This document shows positions 1 through 11,660 of a DNA stretch of 64,000 bases, piece by piece (position 1 is the stretch's first letter; every line of letters starts with the position of its first letter). This DNA comes from Mangifera indica (Eukaryota; Streptophyta; Magnoliopsida; Sapindales; Anacardiaceae): the NCBI RefSeq assembly GCF_011075055.1, contig NC_058141.1:930001-994000 (forward strand), given 5' to 3'. Position numbers and translations under genes: made by a program. The notes below the pieces were generated by a model, which saw nothing but the letters and a program-made list of their open reading frames with translations, was not told the DNA's origin and searched no databases.

Positions 1-2523
1 ATTGAAAAAGAAGGGAAATTTACAAAAGAGAAGTGCCAAATGTATTTAAAAAAAAAAAAAGTATATATAGATAGATTCGAGTTCAATTGAAAATAAACAA
101 ATGTCAGCTCAAAATCGACTCAAATCCTAAATAACTAGTGTGAGTTGTTGAATAGTAACACTAACAAAGTGAACAATAATATTATAGAATGAAAAGAATC
201 ATAAAAAAAGAAAGAGTATACCTTAAAAAAATAATAATAATAATTGGTAAAATAAGTGTTAATGTTGAACTCATATTGAATTCAAACTCAACAAATTAAT
301 ATTATTATAACATGGGTTTGGTTTATTCAAATTAAACATAAATTTAAGTCTAAGTTAACCTAATTTGAATCTACCCCAATTGCTAGAAGATGAAGGAGAA
401 GGAACGAGAAGAGATGATTGTCACCAGAATCCCCAGCATGACTGATAAAATAATTAATTAGTTAATTAATTAGTTGGTTAATGACAGTGAAAGTCGTGAT
501 GGGCGGTGGAAGACAGCGACCATTTCTGATTAAGAGAGATTTTGTCCATGATCTTCGGTCACAAATATTCTAATTTATTTATTTAATTAATTAAAAAATT
601 TGAATCACATAATTAATTAGGAATATCATGATGCAATCTGGACCGTCCAAAAAGATCTCCGAATCACCGACAATGTTCTTGATCACTATTCGAAATATTT
701 CATTTTTGCAACTTGTGTCTACTCAACTAACTAATTAAGCAATTTTAATGCATGAATGCATGGCTTATTATCTTTAATTTTAATTTAATTTTTAAAAATT
801 GATTGCCAGCTTCCTACTGCAATTTATATCTCAATTTATATTTTGAAACTTAATTTTCTATTTCATATATTCTATATCGTATCATATAATACATTTATTT
901 AAATAATAAAAAATTTATAATTATTATATCATCAATTTAAAAAATATCACAACTACTCTCTAAAATTTTAAAATTCTCATATTCATCCCATATCATGTTA
1001 TCACTTCTCTAAAAATATATCGATTTATATCGATAATTATATAATATTATACGATACGATCATTGAATCGCACCATTTTTTATATATTTGTTATACATTT
1101 TATTTTTCACTTGTATCGTATTATATTGTATGATACACAATGGGTATTGTTGATATGATTTCTTATCATTAGCAATTTATATACGCAATTTCTTAGTATT
1201 GCATAAAATAGACTACGATAGTGTCAATTAGAATAAGTTATACGACTTGTTATTCACTATTATGAAAATAATTGAAAGTGTGTTTGAGTTGGATACAGAG
1301 AAGTTTTTTATATATTTCTGTCCACTATATGAGAGTCTATGTCTACAGTTATATTATTAATGACTCTAAAAAAGTGTTATGGCATACAGTGCAAATATAG
1401 TGTTTACAAAAAAAATGTCACAAGAAAATCTTGATTTTAAAAGGATGTCTAGTATGCACCTTTGTTAATGTTACCATATGAGTCTGATCAATAAACAGTT
1501 TTACCTTACGTGTATTAATAGGTATAAACAAATTAACATATTTATCATCATATAATTAAGTAATATAATTATTCACTTTAATCTAATTTGAAATTACATA
1601 ATCTAAGCTTGTTTATTTAAATTAAATTTCATATCTATATTTCTCCTACGGATATGCTAGTTATAAAATTTGGATGACAACTCTTATTAAATATAAAAAT
1701 TGCCGAGCTTGTCTCTTCGGCAAACATCTTGATTCCGTGTAAAAGTTGCCTAATTTTTAATCTCACATAATATAAATAATTAAATCATGCGATCACATAT
1801 CACTTTTAATATTTTTTATTTTGTTTAATATATGCATTATTTACTAGGAGGATGTGTTTTTAAATAGAGTAAATAGGTTTTTTTTTTTTTAACTTACCGC
1901 AAATTAAAATTCTATCTTTGACCATACAAAAATCCCAAAATACAGATAACCACCAATACTTACCAACTTTCTTCGTATTTTCTTCAAGTTAGACTAATTT
2001 ACATAAAAAATTGGATTTGATTTAAGTTATTTGAGCTCGAACTAAATGAGCTAAGTTTTAGGATTTGGTTTATTTTTATAAACGAATTGAGTTTGAATTG
2101 ATCTAGATATTTGAGATTGAGTTGGTCTAGATCAAATTTAAAATTAAATTATTTTCAAGTCAAATTCAAGTCTTAATTTGTGAATCTCAAACTAATTTTT
2201 TTAAATTCAAACTGATTTTAAATTATGTCTTATTTTAGTTCGTTTCGAATTTAATCCAACCATTTCTAGGTATAAAAGGCATGAAATTAAGAAATAATCA
2301 TTTAGATGAGGACGAATTATACCTATATTTTATGAAAGTTAAAGCTATTACGTGTTACGGTAAGCAATACCGTGTTGAATATGAAAAGGGAAATTATCAA
2401 AGCTCACATTATTGGATGGTTGTAATATATACGCCTAACTATATATTCATCCAATGTGGTGCTAGTTTTTCCCAACTTTTATTTTTTTTTTTTTATTCTA
2501 ACAAACGAATCGTTTTAAATTAA

Positions 2524-2987
2524 GGGGGCATTTAGTTTGAGAAATATTTTATTACCAAAATAGAAAGATTACCTTGAAGATAGATTACTTAGAATATTAC
2601 TTTGTATAAATGATTACTATGTTTGATAAAATTAGGTAGGTATAAATAATTATTGTGTTTGGTTAAAGATAATAAAATATTACTAGTAAATTATTTTACT
2701 TAAATGCCCTTGAATATAATTATTTTTATATTATTTATCATATTAATTAAAAATAAATTTATTTTTATCTCAAAAAATTAATGAATAATAATATAATTAT
2801 AATAAAATCAAGATTATCTCGATAATATTTAAATACCTAAAGTGAAAGTGGTAATCAGATTACCACATATATTACCTGCTATGTCAGCATTGGTAATAGA
2901 AGATTACTGTAATATTTTATTACTGACAAACCAAACAAGAAGATAGATTATTAAGGTAATCTTAAAAAACTTCAACCAAACGCCCCC
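2524..2987. mobile_element. PIF/Harbinger-like MITE with TAA target duplication
   Basis: A 464-bp non-coding element starts GGGGGCATTTAGTTTGA and ends with the complement of GGGGGCGTTTGGTTGAA. Each end is flanked by TAA (2521-2523 and 2988-2990). A G-rich terminus with a 3-bp TWA target duplication is the hallmark of Tourist/PIF-Harbinger elements. The interior is AT-rich with inverted GATTACC/GGTAATC words and codes for nothing. The upstream open frame at 2281-2523 ends in the TAA duplication and is not considered a gene. Confidence 0.75.
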
Positions 2988-3662
2988 TAAATGTAATGTT
3001 TTGTGCTTGAACTTATTGTTTTGTTTTGACAAAACTTGTCTTTAAATATCAAAACATGTTATTTCATAACAAATCATGTTATAAGATATTATGTGTTGAC
3101 ATAACATTGTTTGTTACATAATTTGGGTTTTATCTAATCAACTATCAATTTTAAATTTTCGATTAGGATTAAATGTCTTTGTCCTAAAACCCGAACTTAA
3201 CACGATATAAATCTAAATTGATAATGGGAACTATCCGGTCTAATTATGTGTCACAAGAAAAATAATGACAAATTGCAAGGATGCTAAACGAGGTAAGCTC
3301 ATTCCAACAAGGGAAGAGGAAGAATGTTGCAAAAAAAAAAAAGTTGAAAAACAAAGTGGTCCAAAGGCTTCTAGCGTGATTCACACTCCTACATAATATT
3401 TATTATTTTGACAAGTCTCTATCCCATTTTCATAGCTCCTTTATTTAAGTATATGAATAATCAATACACACAATAGAAATGTTAAAATATATATATATAT
3501 TCTTGGAAGTGTCTAGAGATGGATTTTGGTACATGATAATTGTGATAAAGAGACTGACTAAGACAACCATAATGAAATTGAGTAACATCAAAAAGGGTTT
3601 AATTTGATTTTCTCACAAAATTTCAACAAATAAACTTCATTTCTTGATATTAGATACAATCA

Positions 3663-3904
3663 ATGTTTTAGACTCAAATCAAGCGTTAACTTAATGAAAT
3701 GGTCAATTGAATTAATTAGGTGACATCAGTATTATAGTCAAAACAATTTAACCTAGTGATTGAACTATGTTTTGATATTATTCATCTGATTCAACCTCAA
3801 GTCGATTTGAGTAAATGGATAACATAGGTTTAACTCATAGCCGAAGCTAGACTTTGACATTGGTTTCTAGTTAGATCAACTAGTCTGATCTAAGTTTTAA
3901 AACA
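3663..3904. mobile_element. Probable MITE with CAATGTTTT-type ends
   Basis: The left end reads CAATGTTTTAGACTCAAATC. The right end is the complement of a TGTTTTAAAACTTAGATC-like terminus. The layout resembles the better-preserved element at 57180-57501. The ends have diverged and I found no clear target duplication, so the borders are approximate. Confidence 0.4.
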
Positions 3905-5430
3905 ATAGAATTGATACAATAATTTATCTCATGACTTTTAGTGTTTCATTAGGGATTTTGTCATCTAACTAATACATAAATATTGTTCATCAATTAAATT
4001 AAACGAAAAAACCTTCATGAAACATTGACAATGATAGGTAAATCATATTTCCTCAAAGTTTCTTTTAATAAATTTCCCCGCTCTAGGCATCTACTACATG
4101 TATATTACCATTAACCTGTAAAGTTAAACATCAAAAATCTAATACTAATTATTATGATTGGATACAATCCAAATCACTCAAACTCGAATCGAACAAGTTG
4201 AGTTTGAGCAAAGGATTGAATTTATTTTCATAAAACAATTCAAGTTCAAATTAGTTAAAACATTCGAGATTGAGTAAACTCATATCAAATCTAAAGTAAA
4301 GTTGTTTTCCAACTAAGTTCAAGCCTCAGCTTATGAGCTCAAATCAATCTCAAATTAACCTCTTTGGATTCGACTTAATCTCAAATTAGAACTAAGTTCA
4401 ACCCAAATTGAATCCAACCTATGGGTAATAAGGGGCATATTATTATTTCAGATAATGGAGAAGGAAATTTGTTACTCAAAGAACTTTAGAGGGGTGAGTT
4501 GTGGTAAACCCTAATGTTTATTTATAGTTTAATTAGCTAGATTTTGACAAGAGAGCATGAATAATTTATTACAAACTTTAGAAATATATCAAAGCTTTAT
4601 AGGTAGAGTCAAAAAGGTTTAGAAAGTAGACTGTTTTAGGTGCATTGCTAAAGAATTTATTTTATTTTATAAGTCCCGAAGATTCCTAAACAATTAGGAT
4701 TCGAAGACTTTGGGAAAATCATGCACATTCATTGTACTAGAAACTCATATAAAAATGGAAAACAATTACCAGAATTTGTACCAAAATTAGGAATATATAT
4801 GCCTAAAAGCAACAATAGCAGTGGCATATATTGACTTTTAAAATTTGGCCAACTTAATGATAAAATTAGATAACTGTTGACTTGCGTTTGATTTGGAGAA
4901 ATTTATTTTTTCATTATAGACATTATTATATTTGATTTGTCAAATAAAAAAAAAGATAAATTTGGTTCAAATAACTTCTACTATCTTTATTAATATCACC
5001 GATCTAATTGGCTAGTCAAATCCACAAACCGACATTAGACGGAAACATTCAGGTCTTAAAGCCTTGCAATTATGAACCATACCATAAACTCGGTATCAAG
5101 GGGTGGGTTTTCCTACTTACACAAAAAAAATATGATTTTCCTATCATCTTTTTTAACAATTAAGGGGTACATGTAATACTTTCAAATATTTGTAGGTAAA
5201 TTTCAAATTAATCAATTATACAATAATACATTACAATAACACATGAATGGGGTATCTTGATAACAAAAATGTCTATCAATTATGGTGATAATAAGTAGGG
5301 AACCAAGACAACTCTGTTCGATTTGATTCAAACTAAATTCAACTTGAAATTTCAACTCAATAAATCAATTCGAGCCTCTTTCTAACAATATTGTTCATCT
5401 TATCGACGATATTACTAATCAATTTAAAGT

Positions 5431-5700
5431 AATAATTATAGATTGAAACCAAACTTGAATTCTCCTATATTCAGATCAGGCTAGGCTGGAATCCAACAAT
5501 AATACTAGGTATATGGTCTCAAGCTCTGATTGGAGTCACAAACAGTATAATTCGAACTAATTAGTATAGATTCAATCCAAACTTGAATTCGCCTATGTTT
5601 GGCCAAGCTAAGCTGGATTCCAACAATAATAGTAGCCGTACGGTCTCAAGCATGCTCCACAAAGGAAACAGTCGAAACTCTGAATGGAGTCACAGACTTG
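5431..5700. repeat. Two diverged tandem copies of a ~110-135 bp unit
   Basis: Copy 1 (about 5431-5550) and copy 2 (about 5562-5700) share blocks in the same order: CCAAACTTGAATTC, CCTAT, AGGCT/AAGCT, GGA(A/T)TCCAACAATAATA, GGTCTCAAGC and TGGAGTCACA. Copy 2 carries about 25 extra bases after GGTCTCAAGC. No protein is encoded. The origin is unknown; it may be a fragment of a transposon. Confidence 0.65.
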
Positions 5701-6854
5701 ACAATGTCTTAGTCTAGTCTAGTTTCCTAGTAAAGAGACTCTTCAACAACAGCTTATCAAATAAGCAGAAGCAGAGAGCAAAAGTTGAAGAAGTACTTTT
5801 GAATATGCACAATTTTTCACTGTCCATCTTCAGGTTTCAGGATAAGGAATATTATTATTAAATTATTCACATGCATTGCACTGGCAGGCCCCGCTTTACT
5901 TGCTTCTGCTTCCAACAATTTATTGCAGCAAAAGTACTCACAACAACAAAAACAAAAACACTCCAACATTCACCCTTTTTCTTTTCTTATGGTTGTCTTG
6001 TTACATGTGCTTTGTTCAGGCAAAAGCTGGTCACAAACAAATGCAAAAGCCCGTACTTGGGCATTTTTGCTTCGAATAATTAATTAATTAATTAATATAT
6101 AAAAGCTAGTCAGAATTACATTTTTGTCCCATCATCCAATAACATGTCAATTTATTAGTACAAACCACTTGATAATCTAGACAGAATTACATTTTAATCC
6201 CTCCCATTTAAAAAAAAAAAATACTATGCTAAAATGATGAATAATTCTCCTAAAAATTACATTGAAAAAAATAAAATTAAAAATTTTCCTCCTTTCAGTA
6301 TACTTTTTGACTAAAGTAATGATAGACTAATAGCTTGGTAAGTCAAAAGATTAAAATGTTATAATAGAATATGCACTAAGAGTAACCATAAATATGGGTG
6401 CAAAAATCTCATTGTTAGTGCATTAATAGAGCATCATTCCTCATTAGAATATTAAATCAAAGGCACAAGAATGGATTTGTCTCCTAAACAAACAAGTCAG
6501 GGTCATTGGTTGAGGTTCACCTGTTACTGTTTTGGCGTAAACATGGGGGCATCCGAATTTCCCGAGAAAATTTGACAGGTTTATGCACTCAACTTTATGC
6601 AATTACATCAAACTCCTTAAATTTCAAAAAATAATCACACACCCTTTCTGAAAACGAAAAAAAAAAAAAAAAGACTCACATTAGGGTGTGTGTTTCTGAA
6701 AAAAAAAACTCAAGCTAGGGCTACCCTAACTTAAGTTCGACTTGCTCAAGCAAACTCAATTCGAATCCATCCATCCTCTAGTCCACTACTGACTCGATCA
6801 ACTCCTCCATATTGTAATTTTTTTGGGCAGGTAAGGAAAATACTACAGTATGAT

Positions 6855-7030
6855 ACTTCTCATGTCAACCATTAGATCACGATTAATTCATGTATCAACT
6901 CTTACATCACAGCCCTGAAGTCAATTCTTCGATCATGGTTGTGTTACTTCTCAGGTCAACTCTTAAATCATGATTTTATGTTGATCACTAGCTCATGAAC
7001 GGTTGACATCCAATATCAAGTCAACCGTGG
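6855..7030. repeat. Degenerate ~30-40 bp tandem repeats
   Basis: Four to five imperfect units contain a GTCAACTCTTA-like word followed by (G/A)ATCA(T/C)G, for example near 6865, 6895, 6920, 6955 and 7000. The units are too diverged and too variable in spacing to be an active satellite or an array with spacers. Confidence 0.45.
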
Positions 7031-7435
7031 CAGGATTTTGTTCTAAAATAATGACTAAAAAATGAAGAAGAGGATTTACTGCAATTTTTTAAAGTAGCAT
7101 AACAATTTTCTGAAAAATTACTAACTAGTTGAGAGTAATTGCACTATTTTCATTCGCAGAAAAATCATCTTACATTTATGATACATCACAAAAGAACATA
7201 ATGGCCATAGCAGCACCGAAGATGTTCCATTTTTTTATCAAAATAACCAACAATGTAAGATGATAATCAACTTGAGTAGACTAAACTGTATAGCTAACCT
7301 GAAAAAGAAACACGGTGACAGATGTAGAATCTTCGCTCACTCCTCCTACCCCACAAACAAGGCCTAACAAAATGGTTATCGAGAAGAATTTGGTATTATA
7401 CAAGTTCACCAGAAAAACTTGAGGGCAAAACCTGC

Positions 7436-10400
7436 TCAAGAAGTGGAAGTTCCTTCCCTCTTCAGAAGTTCCTGAATGTAGCAACGGAATTATTATATCT
7501 AAGGAGAAGAATAAAATTCTAGTTATTTTTCTTCTTTTCCCTAATGATGTCACATACCTGTTTGGTTGCAACAATTGACAGACGCTGCCTTTCTTTCTTT
7601 TCACGTTGGCACTCTGCACACCAGCTTGAACAATCTTTCTGATATTTCTTTAGCTCACGAAAGACAGAACTGGTAGAAGATTGTAATGCGTTTCAAAAAA
7701 AACCAAAAGTACATTAGATATTAATTTTACACTAAAACTATATATACACACTTTTGAATACATAAATGATGTATCATTACGTGATTGAATGATTTTGAAT
7801 TAAGGATAAAGTAATACTCAATCATTTGATAACACAATATCTATATATCCAATTATATACTCAAAAGTGTGCATATAGCATTGCTCTTAATTTTAATCTC
7901 TGCTTTTAAAACTGATGAGCATCATTGTATAAACAACAGAATTACATCAACCATTCCAAGCCAAAATCACCATCCCTTACAAAAGCACACACAAAGCATT
8001 CACAAATCTTCACGTATGATTTTATTTCTGTGCCACTTATAACTTAATCAAACTGGTTATGTTCACATGGACAAGATGCTATTGCAAACTTTCAGGTTTA
8101 ATACAAAAAAAGCACTTGCTAAGAATTTTATACTCCAGAAGCATAACCTCATGCATCAAGCAAAATTTTACTTTTATTTTTCTATCCATACTAATTGAGG
8201 GCAACACATCAAAAATTCATTTCCCATTAGTAAGAAGGGTTATAACCGTACATTATAATGTACAGCTGACAAGACTCCTACAAATTTCAAACAACTGAAA
8301 CACAAAATACCACAAAATAACAAAAAGGCTGCTGTGAAATTGAAAGCATAAGGATATATACAAATTAACTTTTGGAAAATATCTTCAGTGTTCTAACAGA
8401 CATAATATTAGTTTAGTTGATACAACTAATGGAAAATTATCAGCAGATTAGATGTTTAGATGACACTTGCTAGTATCTGAGATTTCCTATGTCTAAGGGA
8501 ATTTCTATTTTTTTCACTTTCTGAAATTTTAGTTGTATTTCCAGGCTAGGCCACGTGTTGGACTTTTTAGTCTCAAAATGTGATCCAGGCCAGTGATTTG
8601 ATTCTTGTACAACAGGGCCAGTATGGCCCAAGTTTTGCCTCTAGCCAGAAGCTTAGAACATTACATAAAGTACAGCTGTCCACTCTTATGAGCATGCAAA
8701 ACCAAAGTTGAATTTTCTTCATTCCACAAACCAGCTGATTTAAACAACAAAGCAATCAAAGTTACTATGGACCCAATCTACTTTTGTGCTATGCAATTCC
8801 ATTAAATCAACAAGTGTACTGAACTACATATTTTTCACCAACTGGAACTGACACCTAGAAAAAGCCCAACACAAGATCTCCAGCACTACTTTCTGAGTTA
8901 AGGAAAATATGGAAGAAAGATACCTTCTGCACCATAATAGTAAGTTGACCCGCCAACCAGACGTTGTGGCTCTAGCACCATGTCGGTGGCGACCACGATG
9001 AAGAACTGCACGCCCTGGAACATGCGAATAATCTAAAATTTCCTGTAATACATCATAGGGAAAAAGAAAATGCTCCATCATACAAATATTGTAAACTGAA
9101 AATATGACAAAAAAATTATTTTTTTCTGATAGTGGCTACAAAGTTGTATTAAGTCTAACACTTGACATCTATTAGAATCACAGGAAAGATTAATTGGACA
9201 CTTATGGTTCAATCTTTTATCTATCCGTTCTTCAATGTTTGCACTTAGGGTGCAATATAGCCATGGACTGGCTTAGAAGTGAAATTATGATGAATAAACA
9301 ACTACAATACCTGATAAGTGCAGAAGGACCAAAAAGGGAGAAATTCATTTGTTTACAAATGATCAAAGCGTCACTCAAAAAAACCCAAAAAAACAGATAG
9401 AGAGAGAAGAAAAGATATAGTCTGCTTCATTAAAAAGGATTCACTCATAAAATCAGCAAACCTCTGGCTGAGTTTCTGAATTCACATGGTTATCACATCG
9501 AACACCTCGAAAGAACAATTCACCACCAGTAAATTCCTTGCCCAAGCAAACATTCAAGGTGACTTCTGAGTCATCCACATGGAAACCTACAAAATTAAGG
9601 CTATTCACATTTCACCAAAGCTTATGAAGATACAAATATATTACCCAGAGTTAAAGACAAATGACAAACAAGGAAAAACAATATCAAGCAAAGAAAATGG
9701 GGGTAGCTAAAAAGGTTGGGATAAGCCATACCAAGTTCAACATCCCTATTCATTCCATATTCAACAACAAAACCATGATGAGAATCCAGTGTTGATCCAC
9801 CAACTTCAGGAAAGAGTACTACAAAGCATTTTTAATGAACAAAAATGAGTGTTTCATTCTATGTACTAATACAAGGTCACTATCTCAAAATGAATACAGA
9901 TATATTACCTTTGGACATAGGACGTATGAAGTCATTCATCAATTTGTCAAGCATGGTGTCTAGGCCGAAGTCATCAAGCACAGCCCCAAATTTGTTCATT
10001 GTGTTTGGTCGCATGATTTTGAATTTTGTCTCATGTACCCATCTTTCAAAGTTATCTACCTATGCAACCAGAACCTGATAAGACAATATAAAAACCAAAG
10101 GGAGGAAAAATAATAATATTACAGCCTACATACGCAAGAAAACGATGATACCTCAGATAACAACATTTCACAGAAACGTGGTTGAAACATGTCAAACGTA
10201 TAAATTCCTGGAATGGGTTCAGAAATTATTCTTCTAAAACCCTCCTCAGTATTCTCGTTAATTGCCTGGAGAAAAGAGGGTCCAAAGAAATTTACAGCTT
10301 GCATAGTATACAGCTGCCGGTGGCGAGGCTGCAAAGAGAAAGGAGATAGTTAGAGAGGGGGGAAATATGTATATGGAAGCTGAGAATAGTAATTTGCATT

Positions 10401-11660
10401 TATAGGCTATTGTCACGGGAAAAGAACTTTGAAGTTCATGGAGCAAATGGTTGCACCTTTTCTCCATGACACCTCAAGGAGAGAGTTACCAATGTACCAA
10501 ATCAAGCGACAAACATGGGAATATCTAAAACACATAATGACAAAACTTAGTGTATGAGACCTCCAAGATATTCACATACCTGATAGTTTGATATGATCTT
10601 CTGCCTGTATTCTCTATGCTTTTGAAGCTATTTGAAAAAAAAAAATTTAATAATGATTAACAATAAATTGACCAAGCCAAAAAAGACCCACCAATCAGTG
10701 TATACTGAATTGCAATAAGAAACATTGGCAAAGCTTAGCTGATATAAAAGTAGCTGGAATAAATACTTGTTAAAATGGCAAAAACAAACTTGTTCTTGCT
10801 ATTCTCACTCAAACATACTCCACCTTCAGTTAATCCTAAACTAACACAACAGCAAGAGATACTATATCCTCCTACTACACCAAAATTAACGCCAAGCAAA
10901 GCATACCACATCCAAAACTTCATGTTGGCTCATAAATCATGACATTATAAATCAAATTATTCACAAATTGTAACACATCGTCTCTTGAAAATCACACAAA
11001 CGTGATTAATAAGCAGTAGCACATTGGCCTTGCAACAGCTCCCTAACATACTACATCCTCTTTCTCCACATTTTCTCAACAGCAAAACAAACCCTAACCA
11101 AACTTATCAGAAACACATTTCCATTTCCCAAATAAATCACAACACAACAAGCAAACAAGCCCATACAAACACAAACTTAAAGATTTAAATACTCCAAACT
11201 CTCCTTTCTCCACATTTTCTCAGCAATCAAACAGCCGCTAAATAATCAAAACCTCATAAATTAACAACAGAACACGCAAAACCTCATATCTTTAAATGAG
11301 CAATCCAATAATTCAAAAGAACAAACATAAATGCGATGAGAATTTTACACGTGTCCGTTCACCGTCCGGCGAGTATCTGACGAGAATATCGCGCATGTAC
11401 TGGAGTTTTGAATCACGTGACATGGAAAGCATATTAGGAGGCAAGTACCGTTCAAGCGAGCTAAAGAGATGAGGAGTGAACTCCAGCGCCAGGTCATCAT
11501 AGCTATCGGGATTGTGGTTGGAGCTCGGGTTGAGCCTGAGCCGGTGAGTGGCCAAGACTCTACTTGGAGGCAAGGCCACTTCGGGGGAGGCGGTTGCAGC
11601 ACCGTTGGCCGTGTACGGCGGCGCGTGGTTGCGGTGGTCTATGGAAGCTTCCAGAGCCAT
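7436..11660 (-). CDS. PKHD-type 2-oxoglutarate/Fe(II)-dependent oxygenase (At1g22950/At3g18210-like)
   Basis: Nine coding exons on the minus strand are 11349-11660, 10580-10627, 10152-10328, 9909-10059, 9732-9818, 9462-9586, 8924-9042, 7558-7669 and 7436-7471. All join in frame at GT-AG sites and give 388 aa, the usual family length. The start is the ATG of MALEASIDHRN. Conserved blocks include SSLERYLPPNML and RYSPDGERTR in exon 1, MQAVNFFGPSFLQ in exon 3 and VEYGMNRDVELG in exon 5. The jelly-roll core shows the iron ligands His261 and Asp263 (FHVDDSEVTLN) and His321 (RHRHGARATTSGWR), with Arg331 ten residues later placed to bind 2-oxoglutarate. All catalytic residues are therefore present. 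A Cys/Lys-rich tail (CSSWCAECQREKKERQR) follows in exon 8, and a 12-codon last exon ends the frame. The family is predicted to hydroxylate proteins; the substrate is unknown to me. No signal peptide or membrane segment is visible. The intron between exons 7 and 8 holds a MITE. Confidence 0.93.
7733..7890. mobile_element. Short AT-rich MITE in an oxygenase intron
   Basis: The ends form an inverted repeat: ACTATATATACACACTTTTGA on the left, and TCAAAAGTGTGCATATAG followed by CATTGCTCTT on the right. The core contains ATGATGTATCATTACGTGATTG and TTTTGAATTAAGGATAAAG, and closely related cores occur at about 33336-33502 and 62038-62200. It lies in the intron between exons 7 and 8 of the oxygenase gene. 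It is non-coding. Confidence 0.6.

Larger units (their letters stand above)
1..7200. other. AT-rich intergenic region without a recognisable gene
   Basis: No reading frame here resembles a known protein, and the open frames of 60-80 codons are low-complexity or lie in repeats. The stretch holds a PIF/Harbinger-like MITE (2524-2987), a probable element with CAATGTTTT-type ends (about 3663-3904), a diverged tandem duplication (about 5431-5700) and degenerate short repeats (about 6855-7030). Much of the rest is degenerate sequence built from words such as AACTCAAATTCGA, which recur across the window as decayed inverted-repeat elements, for example at about 4150-4430. A TTAATTAATTAAT tract lies at about 6078-6098. 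Confidence 0.7.

Noticed and set aside
2281..2523. 80-codon frame
   Set aside because: It has AT-rich low-complexity composition, and its stop codon is the TAA target duplication of a MITE.
6855..7030. Repeats examined as a CRISPR-like array
   Set aside because: The units are degenerate, there are no constant repeats with unique spacers, and the host is a plant nuclear genome.
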